Origin: Xylocopa sonorina | Lineage: Eukaryota; Arthropoda; Insecta; Hymenoptera; Apidae | Direction: 5' to 3' | Length of the DNA stretch: 64,000 nucleotides | Assembly: GCF_050948175.1 (NCBI RefSeq) | Contig: NW_027490239.1 | Location: 1 to 64,000, forward strand | Shown here: one piece after another, positions 38,401 to 53,700 of the stretch | How the letters are laid out: every line of letters starts with the position of its first letter | How positions within the stretch are numbered: the first letter of the stretch is position 1 | The notes under the pieces: generated by a model | Databases searched by the model: none | What the model saw: only the letters and a program-made list of their open reading frames with translations | Told to the model about the DNA's origin: nothing | Made by a program: the position numbers and the translations under genes

Positions 38401-39584
38401 CATTTGAAGTGTAGACGAGGAATACATAACACTTCGCAAATCATATTATACCTTACCATGAAACATAGAAATGAGATGCGATATCGCGTTTTAAGAATCA
38501 TATGAACTCTATTGCTACGATACGTAGACATCTGCAATCGCTATTTCCTTGCAAGGAAGTGTCGCGTTTACTTTCACTTGAATCGTAGACGAGGAATGCA
38601 TAACACTTCGCAATGAATATTACATCTTACCATGATACATAGGAATGAGATGCGATATCTCGCTTTAAGATGCATTAGAAATCTATTGCTACGATACGTA
38701 GACATCTGCAAACTCTATTTCCTAGCGAGGAAGTGTCGCATTCACATTCATTTGAAGTGTAGAAGAGGAATACGTGACACTTCGCAAATCATATTATATC
38801 TTACCATGAAACATAGAAATGAGATGCGATATCGCGTTATAAGAATCAGAAGAACTCTATTGCTACGATACGTAGACATCTGCAAACGCTATTTCCTTGC
38901 AAGGAAGTGTCGCATTTACATTCATTGGAATCGTAGACGTGGAATGCATAACACTTCGCAAATCATGTTATATCTTACCATGAAACATAGAAATGAGATG
39001 CGATATCGCGTTTTAAGAATCATATGAACTCTATTGCTACGATAGGTAGACATCTGCAAACGCTATTTCCTAGCGAGGAAGTGTCGCATTCGCATTCATT
39101 TCAAGTGTAGAGGAGGAATACATGGCACTTCGCAATCATATTATATCTTACCATGAAACATAGAAATGAGATGCGATATCGCGTTTTAAGAAGCATTAGA
39201 ACTCTATTGCTACGAAAGGTAGACATCTGCAAACGCTATTTCCTTGCAAGGAAGTGTCGCATTTACATTAATTTGAATGGTAGACGAGGAGTGCATAACA
39301 ATTCGCAATGAATATTATATCGTATCATGAAACATAGAAATGAGATGCGATATCGCGTTTTAAGAAGCATTAGAACTCTATTGCTATGATACCTAGACAT
39401 CTGCAAACGCTATTTCCTTGCAAGGAAGTGTCGCATTTACATTCATTTGAATCGTAGACGAGGAATGCATAACACTTCGCAATGAATATTATATCTTATC
39501 ATGAAAACTTGATATGAGATGCAATATCTCGTTTTAAGAAGCATTTGAACTCTATTGCTTCGATACGTAGACATCTGCAAACGC
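35409..39584 (+). repeat. Large b-H unit 2, 24 monomers
   Basis: The offset to the next unit is exactly 4176 bp (24 x 174). This unit lacks the three monomers found at the end of unit 1, and its join to the next block b near 39660-39760 uses a different H monomer (CGCGCTTTAAGAATCATAACAAC). It keeps the CATAGTGAA insertion at 36662 and has a private 1 bp deletion (CGCAATCATA) at about 39135. These two cancel, so the period is exact. Confidence 0.88.
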
Positions 39585-42500
39585 TATTTCCTTGCAAGGA
39601 AGTGTCGCATTTACATTCATTTGAAGTGCAGACGAGGAATACATAACACTTAGCAAATCATATTATATCTTACCATGAAACATAGAAATGAGATGCGATA
39701 TCGCGCTTTAAGAATCATAACAACACTATTGCTACGATACGTAGACATCTGCAAACGCTATTTCCTAGCGAGGAAGTGTCGCATTCACATTCATTTGAAG
39801 TGTAGAAGAGGAATACGTGACACTTCGCAAATCATATTATATCCTACCATAAAACATAGAAATGAGATGCGATATCGTGTTTTAAGAATCATAAGAACTC
39901 TATTGCTACCATACGCAGACATCTGCAAACGCTATTTCCTAGCGAGGAAGTGTCGCATTTACATTCATTTGAAGTGTAGACGAGGAATACATAACACTTC
40001 GCAAATCATATTATATCTTACCATGAAACATAGAAATGAGATGCGATATCGCGTTTTAAGAATCATAAGAACTCTATTGCTACGATACGTAGACATCTGC
40101 AGTCGCTGTTTCCTTGCAAGGAAGTGTCGCATTTACGTACATTTGAATCGTAGACGAGGAATGCATAACACTTCGCAAATCATATTATATCTTATCATGA
40201 AACACAGATATGAGATGCAATATCTCGTTTTAAGAAGCATTTGAACTCCATTGCTTCGATACGTAAACATCTGCGAACGCTATTTCCTAGCGAGGAAGTG
40301 TCGCATTCACATTCATTTGAAGTGTAGAAGAGGAATACGTGACACTTCGCAAATCATATTATGTCTTACCATGAAGCATAGAAATGAGATGCGATATCGC
40401 GTTTTAAGAATCATAAGAACTCTATTGCTACGATACGTAGACATCTGCAAACGCTATTTCCTTGCAAGGAAGTGTCGCATTTACATTCATTGGAATCGTA
40501 GACGAGGAATGCATAACACTTCGCAATGAATATTATATCTTATCATGAAACATATATATGAGATGCAATATCTCGTTTTAAGAAGCATTTGAACTCTATT
40601 GCTTCGATACGTAGACATCTGCAAACGCTATTTCCTAGCGAGGAAGTGTCGCATTTACATTCATTTGAAGTGTAGACGAGGAATACATAACACTTCGCAA
40701 ATCATATTATATCTTACCATGAAACATAGAAATGAGATGCGATATCGCTTTTTAAGGAGCATTAGAACTCTATTGCTACGATAGGTAGATATCTGCAAGC
40801 GCTATTTCCTTGCAAGGAAGTGTCGCATTTACATTCATAGTGAATCGTAGACGAGGAATGCATAACACTTCGCAATGAATATTGTATCTTATCATGAAAC
40901 ATAGATATGAGATGCAATATCTCGTTTTAAGAAGCATTTGAGCACTATTGCTTCGATACGTAGACATCTGCAAACGCTAATTCCTTGCAAGGAAGTGTCG
41001 CATTTACATTCACTTGAAGTGTAGACGAGGAATACATAACACTTCTCAAATCATATTATATCTTACCATGAAACATAGAAATGAGATGCGATATCGCGTT
41101 TTAAGAAGCACTAGAAAGCTATTGCTACGATACGTAGACATCTGCAAACGCTATTTCCTAGCGAGGAAGTATCTCATTCACATTCATTTGAAGTGTAGAC
41201 GAGGAATACATAACACTTCGCAAATCATGTTATATCTTACCATGAAACATAGAAATGAAATGCGATATCGCGTTTTAAGAATCATATGAACTCTGTTGCT
41301 ACGATACGTAGACACCTGCAATCGCTATTTCCTTGCAAGGAAGTGTCGCATTTACTTTCACTTGAATCGTAGACGAGGAATGCATGACACTTCGCAATGA
41401 ATATTACATCTTACCCTGAAACATAGAAACGAGATGCGATATCTCGCTTTAAGAAGCATTTGAACTCTATTGCTTCGATACGTAGACATCTGCAAACGCT
41501 ATTTCCTTGCAAGGAAGTGTCGCATTTACATTCATTTGAAGTGCAGACGAGGAATATATAACACCTCGCAAATCATATTACATCTTACCATGAAACATAG
41601 AAATAAGATGCGATATCGCGTTTTAAGAAGCATTAGAGAGCTAATGCTACGATTCGTAGACATCTGCAACCGCTATTTCCTAGCGAGGAAGTATCGCATT
41701 CACATTCATTTGAAGTGTAGACGAGGAAAACCTAACACTTCGCAAATCATGTTATATCTTACCATGAAACATAGAAATGAGATGCGATATCGCGTTTTAA
41801 GAATCATATGAAATCTATTGCTACGATACGTAGACATCTGCAATCGCTATTTCCTAGCGAGGCAGTGTCGCATTCACATTCATTTGAAGTGTAGAAGAGG
41901 AATACGTGACACTTCGCAAATCATATTATATCTTACCATGAAACATAGAAATGAGATGCGATATCGCGTTTTAAGAAGCATTAGAACTCTATTGCTACGA
42001 TACCTAGATATCTACAGACGCTACTTCCTAGCAAGGAAGTGTCGCATTTACATTCATTTGAAGTGTAGACGAGGAATACATGACACTTCGCAAATCATAT
42101 TATATCATACCATGAAACATAGAAATGAGATGCGATATCGTGTTTTAAGAAGCATTAGAAAGCTATTGCTACTATACGTAGACATCTGCAAACGCTATTT
42201 CCCAGCGAGGAAGTATCGCTTTCACATTCATTTGAAGTGTAGACGGGGAATACATAACACTTCGCAAATCATGTTATATCTTACCATGAAACATAGAAAT
42301 GAGTTGCGATATCGCGTTTTAAGAAGCATTTGAAAGCTATTGCTACGATACGTAGACATCTGCAAACGCTATTTCCTAGCGAGGAAGTATCGCATTCACA
42401 TTCATTTGAAGTGTAGACGAGGAATGCATAACACTTCACAAATCATGTTATATCTTACCATGGAACATAGAAATGAGATGCGATATCGCGTTTTAAGAAT

Positions 42501-44275
42501 CATATGAACTCTATTGCTACTATACCTAGACATCTGAAAACGCTATTTCCTTGCAAGGAATTGTCGCATTTACATTCATTTGAAGTGTAGACGAGGAATA
42601 CATAACACTTCGCAAATCATATTATACCTTACCATGAAACATAGAAATGAGATGCGATATCGCGTTTTAAGAATCATATGAACTCTATTGCTACGATACG
42701 TAGACATCTGCAATCGCTATTTCCTTGCAAGGAAGTGTCGCATTTACTTTCACTTGAATCGTAGACGAGGAATGCATAACACTTCGCAATGAATATTACA
42801 TCTTACCATGATACATAGGAATGAGATGCGATATCTCGCTTTAAGATGCATTAGAAATCTATTGCTACGATACGTAGACATCTGCAAACGCTATTTCCTA
42901 GCGAGGAAGTGTCGCATTCACATTCATTTGAAGTGTAGAAGAGGAATACGTGACACTTCGCAAATCATATTATATCTTACCATGAAACATAGAAATGAGA
43001 TGCGATATCGCGTTATAAGAATCAGAAGAACTCTATTGCTACGATACGTAGACATCTGCAAACGCTATTTCCTTGCAAGGAAGTGTCGCATTTACATTCA
43101 TTGGAATCGTAGACGTGGAATGCATAACACTTCGCAAATCATGTTATATCTTACCATGAAACATAGAAATGAGATGCGATATCGCGTTTTAAGAATCATA
43201 TGAACTCTATTGCTACGATAGGTAGACATCTGCAAACGCTATTTCCTAGCGAGGAAGTGTCGCATTCGCATTCATTTCAAGTGTAGAGGAGGAATACATG
43301 GCACTTCGCAAATCATATTATATCTTACCATGAAACATAGAAATGAGATGCGATATCGCGTTTTAAGAAGCATTAGAACTCTATTGCTACGAAAGGTAGA
43401 CATCTGCAAACGCTATTTCCTTGCAAGGAAGTGTCGCATTTACATTAATTTGAATGGTAGACGAGGAGTGCATAACAATTCGCAATGAATATTATATCGT
43501 ATCATGAAACATAGAAATGAGATGCGATATCGCGTTTTAAGAAGCATTAGAACTCTATTGCTATGATACCTAGACATCTGCAAACGCTATTTCCTTGCAA
43601 GGAAGTGTCGCATTTACATTCATTTGAATCGTAGACGAGGAATGCATAACACTTCGCAATGAATATTATATCTTATCATGAAAACTTGATATGAGATGCA
43701 ATATCTCGTTTTAAGAAGCATTTGAACTCTATTGCTTCGATACGTAGACATCTGCAAACGCTATTTCCTTGCAAGGAAGTGTCGCATTTACATTCATTTG
43801 AAGTGCAGACGAGGAATACATAACACTTAGCAAATCATATTATATCTTACCATGAAACATAGAAATGAGTTGCGATATCGCGTTTTAAGAAGCATTAGAA
43901 TTCTATTGCTACGATAGGTAGACATCTGCAAACGCTATTTCCTTGCAAGGAAGTGTCGCACTTACATTCATTTGAAGTGTAGACGAGGAATACATAACAC
44001 TTCGCAAATCATATTATATCTTACCATGAAACATAGAAATGAGATGCGATATCGCGTTTCAAGAATCATAAGAACTCTATTGCTACGATACGTAGACATC
44101 TGCAAACGCTATTTCCTTGCAAGGAAGTGTCGCATTTACAATCATTTGAAGTGCGGACGAGGAATACATAACACTTCGCAAATCAAATTATATCTTACCA
44201 TGAAACATAGAAATGAGATACGATATCGCGTTTTAAGAAGCATTAGAACTCTATTGCTACGATAGGTAGACATCT
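39585..44275 (+). repeat. Large b-H unit 3
   Basis: Third tandem copy, with partners of unit 2 at 4176 bp (40251, 40599, 41014, 41470, 41818, 42808). It runs further into H than unit 2, regaining the monomers seen at 35097 (43972). It then jumps to the last monomers of H (marker TCAAATTATATC near 44182) before block c. The junction near 44130 joins two H positions several monomers apart. Confidence 0.86.
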
Positions 44276-46420
44276 GCAAACGCTATTTCCTTGCAAGGAA
44301 GTGTCGCATTTACATTAATTTGAATGGTAGACGAGGAGTGCGTAACAATTCGCAATGAATATTATATCTTATCATGAAACATAGAAATGAGATGCGATAT
44401 CGCGTCTTAAGAAGCATTAGAACTCTATCGCTACGATACCTAGACATCTGCAGACGCTATTTCCTAGCAAGGAAGTGTCGCATTTACATTCATTTAAAGT
44501 GTAGAGGAGGAATACATAACACTTCGCAAATCATATTACATCTTACCATGAAACATAGAAATGAGATGCGATATCGCGTTTTAAGAAGCACTAGAACTCT
44601 ATTGCTACGATACCTAGACATCTGCAAACGCATTTTCCTTGCAAGGAAGTGTCGCATTTACATTCATTTGAATCGTAGACGAGGAATGCATAACACTTCG
44701 CAATGAATATTATATCTTATCATGAAACATAGATATGAGATGCAATATCTCGTTCTAAGAAGCATTTGGACTCTATTGCTTCGATACGTAGATATCTGCA
44801 AACGCTATTTCCTTGCAAGGAAGTGTCGCATTTACATTCATTTGAAGTGTCGACGAGGAATACATAACACTTCGCAAATCATATTACATCTTACCATGAT
44901 ACATAGAAATGAGATGCGATATCGCGTTTTAAGAAGCATTAGAACTCTATTGCTACGAAACCTAGATATCTGCAGACGCTATTTCCTAGCAAGGAAGTGT
45001 CGCATTTACATTCATTTGAAGTGTAGAAGAGGAATACATGACACTTCGCAAATCATATTATATCTTACCATGAAAGATAGAAATGAGATGGGATATCGCG
45101 ATTTAAGAAGCATTAGAAAGCTAATGCTACGATACGTAGTCATCTGCAAACGCTATTTCCTTGCAAGGAAGTGTCGCATTTACATTCATTTGAATCGTAG
45201 ACGAGGAATGCATAACACTTCGCAATGAATATTATATCTTATCATGAAACATAGATATGAGATGCAATATCTCGCTTTAAGAAGCAATTGAACTCTATTG
45301 CTACGATACCTAGACATCTGCAGATGCAATTTCCTAGCAAAGAAGTGTCGCATTTACATTCATTTGAAGTGTAGACGAGGAATACATGACACTTCGCAAT
45401 GAATATTACATCTTACCATGAAACATAGAAATGAGATGCGATATCTCGCTTTAAGATGCATTAGAAATCTATTGCTACGATACGTAGACATCTGCAAACG
45501 CCATTTCCTAGCGAGGAAGTGTCGCATTCACATTCATTTGAAGTGTAGAAGAGGAATACATGACACTTCGCAAATCATATTATATCTTACCATGAAAGAT
45601 AGAAATGAGATGCGATATCGCGTTTTAAGAAGCATTAGAAAGCTAATGCTACGATACGTAGACATCTGCAAACGCTATTTCCTAGCGAGGAAATATCGCA
45701 TTCACATTCATTTGAAGTGTAGACGAGGAATACATAACACTTAGCAAATCATACTATATCTTACCATGAAACATAGAAATGAGTTGCGATATCGCGTTTT
45801 AAGAAGCATTAGAAATCTATTGCTACGATATGTAGACATCTGCAAACGCTATTTCCTTGCAAGGAAGTGTCGCACTTACATTCATTTGAAGTGCAGACGA
45901 GGAATACATAACACTTCGCAAACCATATTATATCTTACCATGAAACATAGAAATGAGATGCGATATCGCGTTTTAAGAAGCATTAGAACTCTATTGCTAC
46001 GAAAGGTAGACATCTGCAATCGCTATTTCCTTGCAAGGAAGTGTCGCATTTACATTAATTTGAATGGTAGACGAGGAGTGCGTAACAATTCGCAATGACT
46101 ATTATATCTTATCATGAAACATAGAAATGAGATGCGATATCGCGTCTTAAGAAGCATTAGAACTCTATCGCTACGATACCTAGATATCTGCAGACGCTAT
46201 TTCCTAGCAAGGAAGTGTCGCATTTACATTCATTTGAAGTGTAGATGAGGAATACATGACACTTCGCAAATCATATTATATCTTACCATGAAAGATAGAA
46301 ATGAGGTGCGATATCGCGTTGTAAGAAGCATTAGAAAGCTAATGCTACGATACGTAGACATCTGCAAACGCTATTTCCTAGCGAGGAACTATCGCATTCA
46401 CATTCATTTGAAGTGTAGAC
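44276..46420 (+). repeat. Satellite core, block c, copy 3
   Basis: Matches 28616 onward at offset 15660 bp (90 x 174) over its first part, without the clustered indels of copy 2. Its second half (from about 45400) is itself the start of the downstream 17/14-monomer repeat series, so one segment belongs to two amplification events. Confidence 0.84.
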
Positions 46421-48357
46421 GAGGAATACATAACACTTAGCAAATCATACTATATCTTACCATGAAACATAGAAATGAGCTGCGATATCGCGTTTTAAGA
46501 AGCATTAGAAATCTATTGCTACGATAGGTAGACATCTGCAAACGCTATTTCCTTGCAAGGAAGTGTCGCACTTACATTCATTTGAAGTGTAGACGAGGAA
46601 TACATAACACTTCGCAAATCATGTTATATCTTACCATGAAACATAGAAATGAAATGCGATATCGCGTTTTAAGATTCATATGAACTCTGTTGCTACGATA
46701 CGTAGACATCTGCAATCGCTATTTCCTTGCAAGGAAGTGTCGCATTTACTTTCACTTGTATCGTAGACGAGGAATGCATAACACTTCGCAATGAATATTA
46801 CATCTTACCATGAAACATAGAAATGAGATGCGATATCTCGCTTTAAGATGCATTAGAAATCTATTGCTACGATACGTAGACATCTGCAAACGCCATTTCC
46901 TAGCGAGGAAGTGTCGCATTCACATTCATTTGAAGTGTAGACGAGGAATACATAACACTTCGCAAATCATATTATATCTTACCATGAAACATAGAAATGA
47001 GATGCGATATCGCGTTTCAAGAATCATAAGAAATCTATTGCTACGATACGTAGACATCTGCAGACGCTATTTCCTTGCAAGGAAGTGTCGCATTTACATT
47101 CATTTGAAGTGCAGACGAGGAATACATAACACTTCGCAAATCATATTATATCCTACCATGAAACATAGAAATGAGATGCGATATCGCGTTTTAAGAAGCA
47201 TTAGAACTCTATTGCTACGAAAGGTAGACATCTGCAAACGCTATTTCCTTGCAAGGAAGTGTCGCATTTACATTCATTTGAATCGTAGACGAGGAATGCA
47301 TAACACTTCGCAATGAATATTGTATCTTATCACGAAACATAGATATGAGATACAATATCTCGTTTTAAGAAGCATTTGAGCTCTATTGCTTCGATACGTA
47401 GACATCTGCAAACGCTAATTCCTTGCAAGGAAGTGTCGCATTTACATTCATTTGAAGTGTAGACGAGGAATACATAACACTTCTCAAATCATATTATATC
47501 TTACCACGAAACATAGAAATGAGATGCGATATCGAGTTTTAAGAAGCATTAGAAAGCTATTGCTACGATACGTAGACATCCGCAAACGCTATTTCCTAGC
47601 GAGGAAGTATCGCATTCACATTCATTTGAAGTGTAGACGAGGAATACATAACACTTCGCAAATCATGTCATATCTTACCATGAAACATAGAAATGAAATG
47701 CGATATCGCGTTTTAAGAATCATATGAACTCTGTTGCTACGATACGTAGACATCTGCAATCGCTATTTCCTTGCAAGGAAGTGTCGCATTTACTTTCACT
47801 TGTATCGTAGACGAGGAATGCATAACACTTCGCAATGAATATTACATCTTACCATGAAACATAGAAATGAGATGCGATTTCTCGCTTTAAGATGCATTAG
47901 AAATCTATTGCTACGATACGTAGACATCTGCAAACGCCATTTCCTAGCGAGGAAGTGTCGCATTCACATTCATTTGAAGTGTAGAAGAGGAATACATGAC
48001 ACTTCGCAAATCATATTATATCTTACCATGAAACATAGAAATGAGATGCGATATCGCGTTTTAAGAATCATAAGAACACTATTGCTACGATACGTAGACA
48101 TCTGCAAACGCTATTTCCTTGCAAGGAAGTGTCGCATTTACATTCATTTGAAGTGTAGACGAGGAATACATAACACTTCGCAAATCATATTATATCTTAC
48201 CATGAAACATAGAAATGAGATGCGATATCGCGTTTCAAGTATCATAAGAACTCTATTGCTACGATACGTAGACATCTGCAAACGCTATTTCCTTGCAAGG
48301 AAGTGTCGCATTTACAATCATTTGAAGTGCAGACGAGGAATACATAACACTTCGCAA
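45400..48357 (+). repeat. 17-monomer higher-order repeat, copy 1
   Basis: A 2958 bp unit (17 x 174) whose partners are at +2958 (46810 to 49768, 47452 to 50410, 45744 to 48702). Markers include TTACTTTCACTTGTATCG near 46747, GCGTTTTAAGATTC near 46669 and CAAACCATATT near 45919. It holds a three-monomer segment with a second ACTTGTATCG monomer (near 47800) that the next copy lacks. Confidence 0.86.
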
Positions 48358-50793
48358 ATCATATTATATCTTACCACGAAACATAGAAATGAGATGCGAT
48401 ATCTCGCTTTAAGATGCATTAGAAATCTATTGCTACGATACGTAGACATCTGCAAACGCCATTTCCTAGCGAGGAAGTGTCGCATTCACATTCATTTGAA
48501 GTGTAGAAGAGGAATACATGACACTTCGCAAATCATATTATATCTTACCATGAAAGATAGAAATGAGATGCGATATCGCGTTTTAAGAAGCATTAGAAAG
48601 CTAATGCTACGATACGTAGACATCTGCAAACGCTATTTCCTAGCGAGGAAATATCGCATTCACATTCATTTGAAGTGTAGACGAGGAATACATAACACTT
48701 AGCAAATCATACTATATCTTACCATGAAACATAGAAATGAGTTGCGATATCGCGTTTTAAGAAGCATTAGAAATCTATTGCTACGATAGGTAGACATCTG
48801 CAAACGCTATTTCCTTGCAAGGAAGTGTCGCACTTACATTCATTTGAAGTGCAGACGAGGAATACATAACACTTCGCAAACCATATTATATCTTACCATG
48901 AAACATAGAAATGAGATGCGATATCGCGTTTTAAGAAGCATTAGAACTCTATTGCTACGAAAGGTAGACATCTGCAATCGCTATTTCCTTGCAAGGAAGT
49001 GTCGCATTTACATTAATTTGAATGGTAGACGAGGAGTGCGTAACAATTCGCAATGACTATTATATCTTATCATGAAACATAGAAATGAGATGCGATATCG
49101 CGTCTTAAGAAGCATTAGAACTCTATCGCTACGATACCTAGATATCTGCAGACGCTATTTCCTAGCAAGGAAGTGTCGCATTTACATTCATTTGAAGTGT
49201 AGATGAGGAATACATGACACTTCGCAAATCATATTATATCTTACCATGAAAGATAGAAATGAGGTGCGATATCGCGTTGTAAGAAGCATTAGAAAGCTAA
49301 TGCTACGATACGTAGATATCTGCAAACGCTATTTCCTAGCGAGGAACTATCGCATTCACATTCATTTGAAGTGTAGACGAGGAATACATAACACTTAGCA
49401 AATCATACTATATCTTACCATGAAACATAGAAATGAGCTGCGATATCGCGTTTTAAGAAGCATTAGAAATCTATTGCTACGATAGGTAGACATCTGCAAA
49501 CGCTATTTCCTTGCAAGGAAGTGTCGCACTTACATTCATTTGAAGTGTAGACGAGGAATACATAACACTTCGCAAATCATGTTATATCTTACCATGAAAC
49601 ATAGAAATGAAATGCGATATCGCGTTTTAAGATTCATATGAACTCTGTTGCTACGATACGTAGACATCTGCAATCGCTATTTCCTTGCAAGGAAGTGTCG
49701 CATTTACTTTCACTTGTATCGTAGACGAGGAATGCATAACACTTCGCAATGAATATTACATCTTACCATGAAACATAGAAATGAGATGCGATATCTCGCT
49801 TTAAGATGCATTAGAAATCTATTGCTACGATACGTAGACATCTGCAAACGCCATTTCCTAGCGAGGAAGTGTCGCATTCACATTCATTTGAAGTGTAGAC
49901 GAGGAATACATAACACTTCGCAAATCATATTATATCTTACCATGAAGCATAGAAATGAGATGCGATATCGCGTTTCAAGAATCATAAGAAATCTATTGCT
50001 ACGATACGTAGACATCTGCAGACGCTATTTCCTTGCAAGGAAGTGTCGCATTTACATTCATTTGAAGTGCAGACGAGGAATACATAACACTTCGCAAATC
50101 ATATTATATCCTACCATGAAACATAGAAATGAGATGCGATATCGCGTTTTAAGAAGCATTAGAACTCTATTGCTACGAAAGGTAGACATCTGCAAACGCT
50201 ATTTCCTTGCAAGGAAGTGTCGCATTTACATTCATTTGAATCGTAGACGAGGAATGCATAACACTTCGCAATGAATATTGTATCTTATCACGAAACATAG
50301 ATATGAGATACAATATCTCGTTTTAAGAAGCATTTGAGCTCTATTGCTTCGATACGTAGACATCTGCAAACGCTAATTCCTTGCAAGGAAGTGTCGCATT
50401 TACATTCATTTGAAGTGTAGACGAGGAATACATAACACTTCTCAAATCATATTATATCTTACCACGAAACATAGAAATGAGATGCGATATCGAGTTTTAA
50501 GAAGCATTAGAAAGCTATTGCTACGATACGTAGACATCCGCAAACGCTATTTCCTAGCGAGGAAGTATCGCATTCACATTCATTTGAAGTGTAGACGAGG
50601 AATACATAACACTTCGCAAATCATATTATATCTTACCATGAAACATAGAAATGAGATGCGATATCGCGTTTCAAGTATCATAAGAACTCTATTGCTACGA
50701 TACGTAGACATCTGCAAACGCTATTTCCTTGCAAGGAAGTGTCGCATTTACAATCATTTGAAGTGCAGACGAGGAATACATAACACTTCGCAA
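48358..50793 (+). repeat. 14-monomer higher-order repeat, copy 2
   Basis: A 2436 bp unit (14 x 174), a shortened form of the 17-monomer copy before it, missing three monomers between the counterparts of 47640 and 48160. Partners lie at +2436 (49768 to 52204, 48844 to 51280). The sequence is almost identical to its neighbours. Confidence 0.87.
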
Positions 50794-53700
50794 ATCATAT
50801 TATATCTTACCACGAAACATAGAAATGAGATGCGATATCTCGCTTTAAGATGCATTAGAAATCTATTGCTACGATACGTAGACATCTGCAAACGCCATTT
50901 CCTAGCGAGGAAGTGTCGCATTCACATTCATTTGAAGTGTAGAAGAGGAATACATGACACTTCGCAAATCATATTATATCTTACCATGAAAGATAGAAAT
51001 GAGATGCGATATCGCGTTTTAAGAAGCATTAGAAAGCTAATGCTACGATACGTAGACATCTGCAAACGCTATTTCCTAGCGAGGAAATATCGCATTCACA
51101 TTCATTTGAAGTGTAGACGAGGAATACATAACACTTAGCAAATCATACTATATCTTACCATGAAACATAGAAATGAGTTGCGATATCGCGTTTTAAGAAG
51201 CATTAGAAATCTATTGCTACGATAGGTAGACATCTGCAAACGCTATTTCCTTGCAAGGAAGTGTCGCACTTACATTCATTTGAAGTGCAGACGAGGAATA
51301 CATAACACTTCGCAAACCATATTATATCTTACCATGAAACATAGAAATGAGATGCGATATCGCGTTTTAAGAAGCATTAGAACTCTATTGCTACGAAAGG
51401 TAGACATCTGCAATCGCTATTTCCTTGCAAGGAAGTGTCGCATTTACATTAATTTGAATGGTAGACGAGGAGTGCGTAACAATTCGCAATGACTATTATA
51501 TCTTATCATGAAACATAGAAATGAGATGCGATATCGCGTCTTAAGAAGCATTAGAACTCTATCGCTACGATACCTAGATATCTGCAGACGCTATTTCCTA
51601 GCAAGGAAGTGTCGCATTTACATTCATTTGAAGTGTAGATGAGGAATACATGACACTTCGCAAATCATATTATATCTTACCATGAAAGATAGAAATGAGG
51701 TGCGATATCGCGTTGTAAGAAGCATTAGAAAGCTAATGCTACGATACGTAGATATCTGCAAACGCTATTTCCTAGCGAGGAACTATCGCATTCACATTCA
51801 TTTGAAGTGTAGACGAGGAATACATAACACTTAGCAAATCATACTATATCTTACCATGAAACATAGAAATGAGCTGCGATATCGCGTTTTAAGAAGCATT
51901 AGAAATCTATTGCTACGATAGGTAGACATCTGCAAACGCTATTTCCTTGCAAGGAAGTGTCGCACTTACATTCATTTGAAGTGTAGACGAGGAATACATA
52001 ACACTTCGCAAATCATGTTATATCTTACCATGAAACATAGAAATGAAATGCGATATCGCGTTTTAAGATTCATATGAACTCTGTTGCTACGATACGTAGA
52101 CATCTGCAATCGCTATTTCCTTGCAAGGAAGTGTCGCATTTACTTTCACTTGTATCGTAGACGAGGAATGCATAACACTTCGCAATGAATATTACATCTT
52201 ACCATGAAACATAGAAATGAGATGCGATATCTCGCTTTAAGATGCATTAGAAATCTATTGCTACGATACGTAGACATCTGCAAACGCCATTTCCTAGCGA
52301 GGAAGTGTCGCATTCACATTCATTTGAAGTGTAGACGAGGAATACATAACACTTCGCAAATCATATTATATCTTACCATGAAACATAGAAATGAGATGCG
52401 ATATCGCGTTTCAAGAATCATAAGAAATCTATTGCTACGATACGTAGACATCTGCAGACGCTATTTCCTTGCAAGGAAGTGTCGCATTTACATTCATTTG
52501 AAGTGCAGACGAGGAATACATAACACTTCGCAAATCATATTATATCCTACCATGAAACATAGAAATGAGATGCGATATCGCGTTTTAAGAAGCATTAGAA
52601 CTCTATTGCTACGAAAGGTAGACATCTGCAAACGCTATTTCCTTGCAAGGAAGTGTCGCATTTACATTCATTTGAATCGTAGACGAGGAATGCATAACAC
52701 TTCGCAATGAATATTGTATCTTATCACGAAACATAGATATGAGATACAATATCTCGTTTTAAGAAGCATTTGAGCTCTATTGCTTCGATACGTAGACATC
52801 TGCAAACGCTAATTCCTTGCAAGGAAGTGTCGCATTTACATTCATTTGAAGTGTAGACGAGGAATACATAACACTTCTCAAATCATATTATATCTTACCA
52901 CGAAACATAGAAATGAGATGCGATATCGAGTTTTAAGAAGCATTAGAAAGCTATTGCTACGATACGTAGACATCCGCAAACGCTATTTCCTAGCGAGGAA
53001 GTATCGCATTCACATTCATTTGAAGTGTAGACGAGGAATACATAACACTTCGCAAATCATGTTATATCTTACCATGAAACATAGAAATGAAATGCGATAT
53101 CGCGTTTTAAGAATCATATGAACTCTGTTGCTACGATACGTAGACATCTGCAATCGCTATTTCCTTGCAAGGAAGTGTCGCATTTACTTTCACTTGTATC
53201 GTAGACGAGGAATGCATAACACTTCGCAATGAATATTACATCTTACCATGAAACATAGAAATGAGATGCGATTTCTCGCTTTAAGATGCATTAGAAATCT
53301 ATTGCTACGATACGTAGACATCTGCAAACGCCATTTCCTAGCGAGGAAGTGTCGCATTCACATTCATTTGAAGTGTAGAAGAGGAATACATGACACTTCG
53401 CAAATCATATTATATCTTACCATGAAACATAGAAATGAGATGCGATATCGCGTTTTAAGAATCATAAGAACACTATTGCTACGATACGTAGACATCTGCA
53501 AACGCTATTTCCTTGCAAGGAAGTGTCGCATTTACATTCATTTGAAGTGTAGACGAGGAATACATAACACTTCGCAAATCATATTATATCTTACCATGAA
53601 ACATAGAAATGAGATGCGATATCGCGTTTCAAGTATCATAAGAACTCTCTTGCTACGATACGTAGACATCTGCAAACGCTATTTCCTTGCAAGGAAGTGT

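Noticed and set aside
14503..40973. Recurrent minus-strand frames of about 65 codons (14503-14700, 31901-32098, 36600-36797, 40776-40973)
   Set aside because: Antisense shadows of the same satellite monomer carrying the CATAGTGAA insertion. They recur only because the block recurs.
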